Shown here: piece after piece, positions 51,706-60,281 of the stretch | Layout of the letters: each line of letters opens with the position of its first letter | How positions within the stretch are numbered: the stretch's first letter is position 1 | Origin: Candidatus Fusicatenibacter intestinigallinarum | GTDB taxonomy: Bacteria; Bacillota; Clostridia; Lachnospirales; Lachnospiraceae | Reading direction: 5' to 3' | NCBI GenBank assembly: GCA_019119555.1 | Contig: DWWU01000022.1 | Span: forward strand, 47,086 to 111,085 | DNA length: 64,000 nt | The notes under the pieces: generated by a model | Seen by the model: only the letters and a program-made list of their open reading frames with translations | What the model was told of the DNA's origin: nothing | Databases searched by the model: none | Position numbers and translations under genes: made by a program

Positions 51706-54303
51706 CTACCTCCGGCCATTCTCATGGATCTTCCGTTTTCCGGGAAGAAGCCAGGCCGCTGCGGAAAACATCAGCACCAGAAACAGAAACGCAGCCCACG
51801 GGTATTCCGCGCCGAAATACTGACTCTGTTCCTTTACCATTCCGTCCAGTGCAAAAATCACTGTATTGCCCACAACTGCCAGGAAAAGGGCCAGCACCAT
51901 ACAGTGAAAAATTCCTTCCAGCCGCAGCGCCGCTCTCTGCTGCCGCTGCGTCATTCCCAGGATATACAGCGTTTTCTGCTCTTTCTCCCGCATTGCCAGA
52001 TCCAGATACCATGTACTTATGTAGGTAAGAATCCCCAGCAGAAAAAGCAAAGCGCAGACCGCCGCCATACAGAACCGGCTGTTTTTCAGATACTGCATCT
52101 CCCGAGCGACAACCTCCGACTTGCAGGTGAGGAACACCTGATCCGCTTCCGTTCCGTACGTTTTCCGAAATGTTTCATTTGTCTTCGCCACATACCGCCG
52201 GATTTCATCTTCCGCTTCGCTTTGCGATTCCTCCGGGACATAGAGATTCACTTCCAGAACATATTCCTGAAGCGTTTCCGAAAACTCCCGGAAGGTCTCC
52301 TCAGAGACCATCGGCCAGCAGACATTTTCCTCCGCCCAAAGCAGATTCAGATCCGCCAGATCCGTTTTCAGCAGATCCACAGACTCCACAACTCTCAGCT
52401 CCGCCGGTTCCCCGGAATCTGAACCTCCTGTATCATACGCAAAAAAGGACACTTCCTGTCCGGAACCCCCCGGAGGATCCGGAAAAGGAATTCCGCGGTG
52501 CAGGAGAATCGATTCCCCTGTTTTCAGCCTCTGACGTCCCGGGGAAATCTGTTCCAGAAGCCTGTGCTCTTCTTCCTCCGACAAAATACAGATCATCGCC
52601 TTCGGAATATCCGGCGCATATCTGTATAATTCTGAAATCATTCCGATGTGCGCGCCGTCGAACGCAAACGCTGTGTCAAAAGCCGGCAGATATCCTTTCC
52701 GGATCTCAACGGTTCCTGACAGTCTATTCGCAGTCTCCGTCAGACGGTTCTGCAATTCCTGCGGAAAAAAATCTGTTTCCGACACATCCGGTGTCTGGCC
52801 ATCAACTGAGGCATATACCCGTTGTCTTTCCAGAAACTCATAACTGTTATAGGTAATTCCCACCTGGAAATCCGGCTGATTCTCCAGCCTTCTGAGCAGA
52901 TCGGTTCCACTGGTCAGACTGACTGCACAGAGGGCAGCAATTCCTCCCATTGAGACCAGCAGGATACTGAACAGAAAGTCGCCTCCGGAATCTGTCACAG
53001 ACTTCCAGGCTGCTTCCGGCAGAAAGTGTTTCCCCTGTCTCCAGAGTCTTTCCTGCCTTCTCCTCCTGAGCCTCCGGAACGCAGGCTTTCCCATTCTCCT
53101 GTCCCCGGCCGCACGTTTCCGGGACAGGGTCCGGACACTCACCGCCACAGTCAGCAGACCTGTCAGCCAGACCACAGCCGCAGCCCCCACACAGAAAGGA
53201 ACCGACAGAAAAGACGCCATCACGATCGTTCCCGCCTGTCCCATGTACAGATGCGTCACGAGCCGCGGAAACACAGACCAGACGATCAGACAGGCCAGAA
53301 GTTCTCCCACAACCGCCCCTGCCAGAAGATCCTCGGAAAACTGTCGGCAGACCACGTTTCGTATCTGTCCTGCCGTCACTCCCAGCGACCGCATGGTTTC
53401 AAACATCTGGGAATCCCGGAGGAAGGAAAGCCTGATCATCTGATAAATAAGCAAAACAGCGCTCAGAAGTATCAGCAAAAGCAGAAAAATTCCCGCTGCA
53501 AAACTCCCGGCAATTCCTCTGAGACTTCTGTAAAACGCTGAGTCCTCCGACACAAAATACTCATCCCCTGCCAGCGAAACAGCGTCCAAGAACACCTGTT
53601 CCGTCTGCTCCCCGCTTCGCAGACCGGAGTCCACATCCAGAAGGATCCGGCAGGGAAAATCCGGAATTCCCGCCTGTTCCATTTTCTTTTTTGAAATGTA
53701 GGAGACCGACCCTGTGCCGCTGTCCCCGGTATAATCCGTAAAGTATCCGGACAAAACAAATTCCTGAGGCCCTGTTTCCTCACTGATCAGAACGCTCATC
53801 CAGTAAAACTCCAGGGACAGCTTCATCCCTGGCTGAGGGTTCCTGATTCCAAGAGATTCCAAGATCCGCACAGACATCATGATCTCATTGGCTTCTTTTG
53901 GATACGTCCCGCAGATATCTGTATACGCTGCCGCTTTCAGCGCTTTCCATTCCTTCTCTTCCATCGCGGAACAATTGCTGTAAACAATCTCGTTGGAGAT
54001 CAGCCGTCCATACAGCTTTTCATATCCGATCTGCCGGACCAACGGCATCTGTTCCAGAATCCCGGCGGTTTCCGAAGTCCCGTTTTCCACATATACGTAG
54101 GCTGTGGAGCCATGCTCTCTCTGATACCTGAGCTGATCCGCCCTGACTTTCCCCTGCAGAAAAGCAACCAGCAGAACACCAAAGAGCATTAGCATTCCGC
54201 TTGTCAGTGCCAACGCCAGACTTCGCTTTCTGTTGCTGTTTCTACAGGCCCGTTTCAGGATTTTCCAGGCCGGCTGCGTATACCCTTTTTCCTTTCCTCT
54301 CAT
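51706..54303 (-). CDS. ABC transporter permease with two FtsX domains
   Basis: 865 residues. A basic N-terminus and one helix (ALALTSGMLMLFGVLLVAFL) are followed by a large outside domain (about 55-265), three helices forming the first FtsX domain (GSFAAGIFLLLLILLSAVLL and on to about 385), a further helix near 435-455, a second large outside domain (about 465-720) and a last three-helix FtsX domain to the end. This is the MacB/BceB-like type VII ABC layout used in mechanotransmission, antimicrobial-peptide detoxification or export. The ATG has GGAGAGG upstream and overlaps the ATPase gene by 62 bp. No two-component system lies beside it. Confidence 0.88.
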   Translation of the reverse strand: MRGKEKGYTQPAWKILKRACRNSNRKRSLALALTSGMLMLFGVLLVAFLQGKVRADQLRYQREHGSTAYVYVENGTSETAGILEQMPLVRQIGYEKLYGRLISNEIVYSNCSAMEEKEWKALKAAAYTDICGTYPKEANEIMMSVRILESLGIRNPQPGMKLSLEFYWMSVLISEETGPQEFVLSGYFTDYTGDSGTGSVSYISKKKMEQAGIPDFPCRILLDVDSGLRSGEQTEQVFLDAVSLAGDEYFVSEDSAFYRSLRGIAGSFAAGIFLLLLILLSAVLLIYQMIRLSFLRDSQMFETMRSLGVTAGQIRNVVCRQFSEDLLAGAVVGELLACLIVWSVFPRLVTHLYMGQAGTIVMASFLSVPFCVGAAAVVWLTGLLTVAVSVRTLSRKRAAGDRRMGKPAFRRLRRRRQERLWRQGKHFLPEAAWKSVTDSGGDFLFSILLVSMGGIAALCAVSLTSGTDLLRRLENQPDFQVGITYNSYEFLERQRVYASVDGQTPDVSETDFFPQELQNRLTETANRLSGTVEIRKGYLPAFDTAFAFDGAHIGMISELYRYAPDIPKAMICILSEEEEHRLLEQISPGRQRLKTGESILLHRGIPFPDPPGGSGQEVSFFAYDTGGSDSGEPAELRVVESVDLLKTDLADLNLLWAEENVCWPMVSEETFREFSETLQEYVLEVNLYVPEESQSEAEDEIRRYVAKTNETFRKTYGTEADQVFLTCKSEVVAREMQYLKNSRFCMAAVCALLFLLGILTYISTWYLDLAMREKEQKTLYILGMTQRQQRAALRLEGIFHCMVLALFLAVVGNTVIFALDGMVKEQSQYFGAEYPWAAFLFLVLMFSAAAWLLPGKRKIHENGRR

Positions 54304-54973
54304 TCTTCGTCACCTCTCCGTCCTCCAGACAGATCACTCTGTCTGCCATCCCGGCGATTCGTTCATCATGGGTAACAACAAGCAATGTCTGCTCTCTGCT
54401 TCTGCACATCTCCCGCATCTGCTCCAGTACCGCCGTCCCGGTTTTCCGGTCGAGACTTCCGGTCGGCTCGTCTGCAAGGACAACAGGCGGCCGGTGCAGC
54501 AACGCTCTTGCAATCGCAACCCGCTGCTGTTGTCCTCCCGACAACCGGTCTGGCATCTGATACAGCTTCTCCCGAATGCCCATCTGCTCTGTCAGGGCTT
54601 CCACCTCTTCTCTTCGAACCTCCATCTTCAGGAGCTTCAGCGGCAGCAGCAAATTCTCCAGAACCGTGACGGACGGCAGAAGATTATATTTCTGAAACAC
54701 AAATCCGATCTCTTCCCGCCGGAAGACCGTCCGCTCCTCCTCAGATAAATCCGCAAGCGCTACTCCGTTGACCACGACAGCTCCTTCCGTCGGCGTTTCC
54801 AGACCGCCCAGAAGATTCAGCAGTGTTGTCTTTCCGCTTCCGGAAGTCCCCATGATCACCACAAACTCATCTCTGCAGATCTCAAAAGAAACATGGTTCA
54901 GCGCCTTAAGATAATCCTCTCCGTTCTCGAAGACTTTGGTTACCTCTTTCATAATGATAATCTTCTCTTCCAT
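54242..54973 (-). CDS. ABC transporter ATP-binding protein, MacB/LolD type
   Basis: 243 residues from the ATG at 54973 with GGAGAG upstream; an in-frame start at 55000 is less likely. Walker A VIMGTSGSGKTTLLNLLGGL, Q loop FVFQKYNLLPSVTVLENLLL, signature DRLSGGQQQRVAIARALLHR, Walker B PVVLADEPTGSLDRKTG and the H loop VVTHDERIAGMAD are complete. It drives the overlapping permease. Expression of the two is coupled by their 62-bp overlap. Confidence 0.95.
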   Translation of the reverse strand: MEEKIIIMKEVTKVFENGEDYLKALNHVSFEICRDEFVVIMGTSGSGKTTLLNLLGGLETPTEGAVVVNGVALADLSEEERTVFRREEIGFVFQKYNLLPSVTVLENLLLPLKLLKMEVRREEVEALTEQMGIREKLYQMPDRLSGGQQQRVAIARALLHRPPVVLADEPTGSLDRKTGTAVLEQMREMCRSREQTLLVVTHDERIAGMADRVICLEDGEVTKNERKGKRVYAAGLENPETGL

Positions 54974-55030
54974 AGGTTCTCTCCATATGAAATCATCCAT
55001 ATCCCCGGGGAGGAAGATCCAGACTCAGAA

Positions 55031-56131
55031 TCATCCTTCTTCCCCATGCTCTCCGGATTTTTCAAAAAGATGTATCGCACCGCTCTTTTCCATGTTTACA
55101 AGAATTACAATGCTCATAGGCGCCGCGATCAGTCCGGGCAGACCGCCCAGCTGCAATCCCACAAACATGGCGATCAACGTGATCAACGGATGCAGTCCCA
55201 CCTGCTTACCGACAATTTTAGGTTCCAGAGAATTTCTCACAACAGTGATCACAATATACAGCAGCAAAATTCCCACGGCCATCGGATAATCTCCCAGTAC
55301 CAGCATCACCACCGTCCAGGGAAGAAGAATGCCTCCCGTTCCCAATACCGGAAGGATGTCAAAGACGGCAATCCCCAGCGCAATAAAGACCGCGTAGGGA
55401 ATGCGCAGAAACAGCAGGCCCACTGTCAGCTCTGCGAAAGTGAGAAGGAACAGCAGAAAATAGGATTTCAGATATGCTTTCAGCGTATTCCATCCATACT
55501 TTCTCACATCCCGAATCACCCGTTTTGCCTTTTCCGGAAGATATTTCCGGGCGATTTCCAGAATTTTATCGTAATCCGTCGTCATGTAAAAGGACGCCAC
55601 CACCATAATCACGATCTTCACCACCAGCGACGGTATTCCCGTGACAAACTCCGACAGCGCCGTCACAATATTCACTGACAACGAAGAGAGATGTTCTCCC
55701 ATATTCATGGTGAACTGCTGAATACCGTTCTGTATCTCCACGGCCAGAGAAGCGTCCGTATCCTCCAGAATATTTCCAATCTCCCGGGAGATCCAGTTAA
55801 AAAACGGGACGATCTGCGTCCGGTAAAGCTCCGGCAGGTTCGTAATAAAATCAGCGACCGTCGACACGGCCTTCCCGCCACCCAGAAAAATCGCGCCGAA
55901 GAAAATCAGATACAGAAGGATCAGCAGAATCACCGCCACCCACTTCTTTTTACTCCTGCAGTGCAGCTTTTCCGACAGCCAGTCCGCAGGGCTCCGAAGA
56001 AAAAGAGTAATACAGAATGCAAAAATAAACGGCAGCAGAACAGGAACCGCATAATTCCAGGCCAGGTAAATCACCACAGCGAAAAATCCATAATAAGCGA
56101 CATTCAGCAGCAACGCCTTTTTCTTCTCCAT
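55031..56131 (-). CDS. AI-2E (PerM/YdiK) family membrane protein
   Basis: 366 residues from the ATG at 56131 with GGGAGGA upstream. About eight helices; typical features include PVLLPFIFAFCITLFLRSPA near the N-terminus, the amphipathic middle, and PLITLIAMFVGLQLGGLPGL followed by IAAPMSIVILVNM at the C-terminus. Family members export autoinducer-2, sodium or other solutes; most are uncharacterised and the name should not be taken as a function here. It lies 58 bp upstream of the ABC ATPase gene on the same strand and may be co-transcribed with it. Confidence 0.9.
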   Translation of the reverse strand: MEKKKALLLNVAYYGFFAVVIYLAWNYAVPVLLPFIFAFCITLFLRSPADWLSEKLHCRSKKKWVAVILLILLYLIFFGAIFLGGGKAVSTVADFITNLPELYRTQIVPFFNWISREIGNILEDTDASLAVEIQNGIQQFTMNMGEHLSSLSVNIVTALSEFVTGIPSLVVKIVIMVVASFYMTTDYDKILEIARKYLPEKAKRVIRDVRKYGWNTLKAYLKSYFLLFLLTFAELTVGLLFLRIPYAVFIALGIAVFDILPVLGTGGILLPWTVVMLVLGDYPMAVGILLLYIVITVVRNSLEPKIVGKQVGLHPLITLIAMFVGLQLGGLPGLIAAPMSIVILVNMEKSGAIHLFEKSGEHGEEG

Positions 56132-56159
56132 AATATCCTCCCGGCAAACGCTGACCATT

Positions 56160-56337
56160 TATTCCCGCGAGCAACGAGCCCAGCGGACATGCTTGCATGT
56201 CCATTTGGCGGTGCTGTGTGCCGGTGGCACACAGCACCGACCGAAACGAAGTGCAGACCTGCCGCGAGGGTCAAATACCCCGCAGCTCTACTGCGCTACA
56301 AGTTTGATGCCCCGTAGCTTGCTGCGGGGTTTTTGAC
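56160..56337 (-). ncRNA. Highly structured intergenic element (possible RNA or repeat)
   Basis: Read on the minus strand, CCCCG / CGGGG forms a hairpin that competes with a longer ACCCCGCAGC / GCTGCGGGGT pairing. Then come a 13-bp stem GGTGCTGTGTGCC / GGCACACAGCACC with a 3-base loop and an 8-bp stem GGACATGC / GCATGTCC with a 2-base loop. The motif CTCGCGG occurs near both ends. It precedes the AI-2E gene by about 30 bp. The stems are seen; whether it is a transcribed RNA, a regulatory leader or a dispersed repeat is inference. Confidence 0.5.
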
Positions 56338-56349
56338 TTCATTTTCATC

Positions 56350-56441
56350 AGTTCTGCGCATTTCCTGCGCAGATCCGATGAAATCCCATGCAAGGTCTTC
56401 CAGCACAAAATATGTAACAGTTCAGCCATCTGAACTGTAAC
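56350..56441. repeat. Variant of the palindromic element, about 90 bp
   Basis: The left part, TTCTGCGCATTTCCTGCGCA then GATCCGATGAAA, parallels the first hairpin and following bases of the 133-bp elements (TCTGTGCATTCACTGCACAG, ACCGTATGAAA). The central hairpin is replaced by unrelated sequence, and the right-end palindrome GTAACAGTTCAGCC / ATCTGAACTGTAAC (56414-56441) is present. Confidence 0.7.
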
Positions 56442-56598
56442 CAAAATATCAGACTTATTTTTTCATAATGTTGTATTTTCATTTCAAATCTGTAAAAAAG
56501 AACGCTCTGTTCTCAGGAAATAAGTCGATTATTTTAATAATATACCCAAAAGAGCAGAATAGCAAGACGCTCTTTGCAATCTTTCCCGCACACAGAAA

Positions 56599-56652
56599 AA
56601 ATCCCCGCCGCAGCACACCTGTAATCAGGCGGCGTCTCCCGGCGGGGATTTT
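56599..56652 (-). terminator. Terminator of glyS
   Basis: AATCCCCGCCG pairs with CGGCGGGGATT, with a smaller GCAG...-type stem inside, and A/T runs on both sides. It starts 10 bp past the glyS stop. Confidence 0.85.
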
Positions 56653-56661
56653 CCCAATCAA

Positions 56662-58056
56662 TTAAAATACAAACTTTTCTGCAAAATATGCGTCCAGATC
56701 TTCGATTCTGATTCTCTCCTGTTCCATTGTATCACGGTCACGGACGGTCACTGCGCCGTCGTTCTCGGAATCGAAATCGTAGGTCACGCAGAACGGAGTT
56801 CCGATTTCATCCTGACGACGATATCTCTTTCCGATATTTCCGCGGTCGTCAAACTCACAGTTATACTTTTTGGAAAGCTGGGCGAATACCTTTTCGGCGC
56901 CCTCGTTCAGCTTCTTGGAAAGAGGCAGAACGCCGATCTTCACCGGAGCCAGCGCCGGATGGAAATGGAGAACGGTACGAACGTCGTTCTTCTCCGCATC
57001 CAGAACCTCCTCATCGTAAGCGCTGCACAGGAACGCCAGAACCATACGGTCTGCGCCCAGCGACGGCTCGATGACATACGGCAGGTATTTCACATTTTTC
57101 GCATCATCGAAGTAAGTCAGGTCCTGTCCGGATACCTTCTGATGACAGGAAAGGTCATAATCGGTACGGTCTGCGATGCCCCACAGCTCTCCCCATCCGA
57201 ACGGGAACAGGAATTCCACATCCGTGGTAGCTTTGCTGTAGAAGCTGAGTTCTTCCTTCTCGTGATCGCGGTAGCGCACCTCGTCATCTTTCAGGCCGAG
57301 ATTGTGCAGCCAGTCCAGGCAGAACTGCTTCCAGTATGCAAACCACTCCAGATCCGTATCCGGCTCACAGAAAAATTCCAGCTCCATCTGCTCGAACTCA
57401 CGGGTACGGAACGTAAAGTTTCCGGGTGTAATCTCGTTGCGGAAGGATTTTCCGATCTGACCGATACCGAACGGAATCTTCTTTCTTGAAGTTCTCTGTA
57501 CATTCTTGAAATTTACAAAAATTCCCTGGGCTGTCTCAGGACGGAGATATACGGTATTCTTCGCGTCCTCGGTGACACCCTGGAAGGTCTTGAACATCAG
57601 GTTAAACTGACGGATATCTGTAAAGTTATGCTTTCCGCAGGTAGGACACGGAATCTGGTGTTCCTCGATAAATGCTTTCATCTGTTCCTGGCTCCATGCG
57701 TCCACGCTGCCCTCCAGCTCGATTCCATGCTCCGCCGCATAATCCTCGATCACTTTATCCGCACGGAAGCGCTCGTGGCACTCCCGGCAGTCCATCAGCG
57801 GATCGGAAAATCCGCCCAGATGGCCGGAAGCCACCCAGGTCTGAGGATTCATAAGAATCGCACAGTCCACGCCCACATTATACGGGTTTTCCATAATAAA
57901 TTTCCGCCACCAGGCTCTCTTTACATTGTTTTTCAGCTCCACTCCCAGCGGGCCGTAATCCCAGGTATTGGCAAGGCCGCCGTAGATTTCAGAACCAGGA
58001 TATACAAAGCCTCTGGACTTCGCCAGCGCCACAATCTTATCCATTGTCTTTTCCAT
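56662..58056 (-). CDS. glyS: Glycyl-tRNA synthetase, alpha2 type
   Basis: 464 residues, class II synthetase. Motif 1 region [40 protein letters not shown], the zinc-like [11 protein letters not shown] and [11 protein letters not shown] pair, motif 2 [20 protein letters not shown] followed by [11 protein letters not shown], motif 3 [15 protein letters not shown], and a C-terminal anticodon domain starting [17 protein letters not shown]. The single-chain dimeric form without separate glyQ. It is 32 bp downstream of the lipoprotein gene. I looked for a T-box leader and saw none. Confidence 0.97.
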   Translation of the reverse strand: MEKTMDKIVALAKSRGFVYPGSEIYGGLANTWDYGPLGVELKNNVKRAWWRKFIMENPYNVGVDCAILMNPQTWVASGHLGGFSDPLMDCRECHERFRADKVIEDYAAEHGIELEGSVDAWSQEQMKAFIEEHQIPCPTCGKHNFTDIRQFNLMFKTFQGVTEDAKNTVYLRPETAQGIFVNFKNVQRTSRKKIPFGIGQIGKSFRNEITPGNFTFRTREFEQMELEFFCEPDTDLEWFAYWKQFCLDWLHNLGLKDDEVRYRDHEKEELSFYSKATTDVEFLFPFGWGELWGIADRTDYDLSCHQKVSGQDLTYFDDAKNVKYLPYVIEPSLGADRMVLAFLCSAYDEEVLDAEKNDVRTVLHFHPALAPVKIGVLPLSKKLNEGAEKVFAQLSKKYNCEFDDRGNIGKRYRRQDEIGTPFCVTYDFDSENDGAVTVRDRDTMEQERIRIEDLDAYFAEKFVF

Positions 58057-58088
58057 ATTATCAAACTCCTGTCTGCTATTTCATTCTT

Positions 58089-58715
58089 TTATTCGTAGAT
58101 GACATAGGCCTTCTCAGAGGTCACAACGCCAACTTCCTGATTCACGTTGTCCTCCGTCACTTCCGCCGTTGTCTCCGAACGAATCACCACATTGGAAGAA
58201 ACGTATAACACTGGCGAATCCGTCAGGATCTGGACCGGCTCCTCAAAAATCACCACGTGATAATCCGGATGGCCGGACAGAAGATCCGACGCAGCGGTCG
58301 CCTCTCCCTCAGGATCCAGCAGGGTTCCTGAAAAATCATACCCTGCTTCCTGCGCTTCCGCAAGGGTTCCCGCAAAAAAATCTGTCAGGTGATATCCCGC
58401 GTAAGCGCTGCTGTCCGCATATCTGAGCAGAATTCTCACCTCATCACCGGAAACTTTGACTCCGGAAACAGTGACAGAATCCGCACCTGCTTCCTCATTG
58501 TAAGCGGCTGCATCCTCCTGCACAAAAGCCTCCAGTTCATTTTCCGAATAAGTATCTTCGTCTGTGTACTCCTCCACGATGGCCTCTTGGACCACCCCGT
58601 TCTCCGGATCCACGTAGACTGTCGTGCGGTCCACATCATCCAGCTTTCCGCATCCTGCAAGCAAAGCCGCAACTGCGGCAGCACACAGAATCAGAAATTT
58701 CCTGCTTTTTTTCAT
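58089..58715 (-). CDS. Lipoprotein of unknown function
   Basis: 208 residues. The lipoprotein signal is FLILCAAAVAALLAGCGK with cysteine 22 as the lipid site. The mature protein is acidic, opening with DDVDRTTVYVDPENGVVQEA and a repeated Glu/Asp stretch (about 45-75), and is predicted to be mostly beta strand (SVTVSGVKVSGDEVRILLRY, SPVLYVSSNVVIRSETTAEV). I do not recognise a characterised family; similar lipoproteins occur in Lachnospiraceae. It lies 14 bp after purA and 32 bp before glyS on the same strand, so it is probably co-transcribed with both, which is odd for a surface protein. Confidence 0.8.
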   Translation of the reverse strand: MKKSRKFLILCAAAVAALLAGCGKLDDVDRTTVYVDPENGVVQEAIVEEYTDEDTYSENELEAFVQEDAAAYNEEAGADSVTVSGVKVSGDEVRILLRYADSSAYAGYHLTDFFAGTLAEAQEAGYDFSGTLLDPEGEATAASDLLSGHPDYHVVIFEEPVQILTDSPVLYVSSNVVIRSETTAEVTEDNVNQEVGVVTSEKAYVIYE

Positions 58716-58729
58716 TTATTTCCTCTGCC

Positions 58730-60010
58730 TTACTTATTGCGGTAAATAATATCGTCTCTTCCCGGGCCGTTGGAAATCATCGTGATCGGGAATCCGATCT
58801 CTTTCTCAATAAATTCAATATAATTCCGGCAGTTTTCCGGCAGTTCCTCGTAGGTGCGGATTCCCCGGATATCACATTTCCATCCCGGCAGAGTCTTCAG
58901 TATCGGTTTTGCTTTTTCCAGAAGTCCTGTATGCGGGAACTCATCCACACGTTTTCCATCCACCTCATAGGCAACGCAGACCGGAATTTCATCCAGATAG
59001 CCCAGAACATCCAGAACGGTAAACGCCACATCTGTGGTGCCCTGGATTCTGCAGCCATACCGGGAAGCCACGCAGTCAAACCAGCCCATCCGTCTCGGAC
59101 GTCCTGTGGTAGCGCCGAACTCTCCGCCGTCTCCTCCGCGGCGGCGCAGCTCGTCCGCCTCATCGCCGAAGATTTCCGACACAAACGCTCCGGCTCCCAC
59201 TGCGCTGGAATAAGCCTTGCACACGGTGATAATCTTTTTGATCTCGTAAGGCGGCACTCCCGCTCCGATTGCCCCGTATCCTGCCAGAGTGGAAGAAGAC
59301 GTAACCATCGGATAGATTCCGTGATCCGGATCTTTCAGAGAACCGAGCTGGCCCTCCAGCAGAATCTCCTTGCCTTCCTGAATCGCATTCCACAGGAACG
59401 CAGACGTATCGCACACATACGGCTCTACCATCTTCCGGTATTCCATCAGTTCCTCATAGAGGGCATCCGGATCCAGAAGCGGTTTGTGGTACAGATGCTC
59501 CAGCAGCACGTTCTTCGTCGCGCATACGTTCTGAAGCTTCTCTTTCAGCCTGTCATCGTCAAACAGTTCATTTACCTGAAAGCCGATTTTTGCATATTTA
59601 TCCGAATAGAACGGAGCAATTCCCGATTTGGTGGAACCAAAGGAATTTTTCCCCAGACGTTCTTCCTCGTACTGGTCAAACAGGATATGATAAGGCATTA
59701 CCATCTGTGCGCGGTCGGAAATTTTAATTTTCGGCATCGGAACGCCTTTTGAGACAATATCATTCACTTCCTGAAACAGTACCGGAATATTCAGCGCCAC
59801 ACCATTTCCGATGACACTGGTCGTATGGTCATAAAAAACGCCGGACGGCAGGGTGTGAAGAGCGAATTTGCCGTAATCGTTCACAATTGTGTGTCCTGCG
59901 TTGGCGCCGCCCTGAAAACGCACGATAATGTCGGCTTCTTTCGCAAGCATATCGGTAATCTTGCCTTTTCCCTCGTCTCCCCAGTTTGCTCCCACTACAG
60001 CCTTAATCAT
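58730..60010 (-). CDS. purA: Adenylosuccinate synthetase
   Basis: 426 residues. It joins IMP and aspartate with GTP. VGANWGDEGKGKITDMLAKE at the N-terminus (P-loop variant), FQGGANAGHTIVNDYGKFAL with the catalytic histidine, LLEGQLGSLKDPDHGIYPMV, TGRPRRMGWFDCVASRYGCR, and the GTP/IMP end PGRDDIIYRNK. RBS AGGAGG. With PurB it makes AMP from IMP. The leader at 60040-60200 is rich in stems. Confidence 0.97.
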   Translation of the reverse strand: MIKAVVGANWGDEGKGKITDMLAKEADIIVRFQGGANAGHTIVNDYGKFALHTLPSGVFYDHTTSVIGNGVALNIPVLFQEVNDIVSKGVPMPKIKISDRAQMVMPYHILFDQYEEERLGKNSFGSTKSGIAPFYSDKYAKIGFQVNELFDDDRLKEKLQNVCATKNVLLEHLYHKPLLDPDALYEELMEYRKMVEPYVCDTSAFLWNAIQEGKEILLEGQLGSLKDPDHGIYPMVTSSSTLAGYGAIGAGVPPYEIKKIITVCKAYSSAVGAGAFVSEIFGDEADELRRRGGDGGEFGATTGRPRRMGWFDCVASRYGCRIQGTTDVAFTVLDVLGYLDEIPVCVAYEVDGKRVDEFPHTGLLEKAKPILKTLPGWKCDIRGIRTYEELPENCRNYIEFIEKEIGFPITMISNGPGRDDIIYRNK

Positions 60011-60039
60011 TTGACATCCTCCTAATCACATCTCATATT

Positions 60040-60200
60040 ATGCGGCGCTTCTTTTCGCAGGCCGCCGCAGTTTCGCAGCTGTCCCTGTCAGGCGTCTTCC
60101 GGGGGAACGGTTTTGCTCCTGTTTCCCGGACAGCTGCTTTCCGGGGCTCCGCAGCCGTTCCGCCATCGGAACGGTCACGGATTCCCTTCATGATTGTAAC
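60040..60200 (-). promoter_or_regulatory. Structured purA leader region
   Basis: On the minus strand, CCGTTCCGATGGCGGAACGG forms a hairpin, GCAGCTGTCC and GGACAGCTGC pair around about 45 bases, and GCGGCG-type arms flank GCGAAAAGAAGC. It ends about 30 bases before the purA start. No known riboswitch consensus (purine, PRPP, ZTP) is evident to me. Confidence 0.4.
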
Positions 60201-60281
60201 ATATTTCCTTCATTAGGGAAACTTATAATTACTTATAAATTCTGTTCCTTTATTACCGTCAGTTATAAATTGATTACAGTA

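Noticed and set aside
56160..56337. CRISPR-like array
   Set aside because: The stems differ from each other and there are no regularly spaced identical repeats; no cas gene is in the window.
58057..58088. T-box leader for glyS
   Set aside because: Only 32 bp separate glyS from the upstream lipoprotein gene and no T-box specifier or antiterminator motif is visible.
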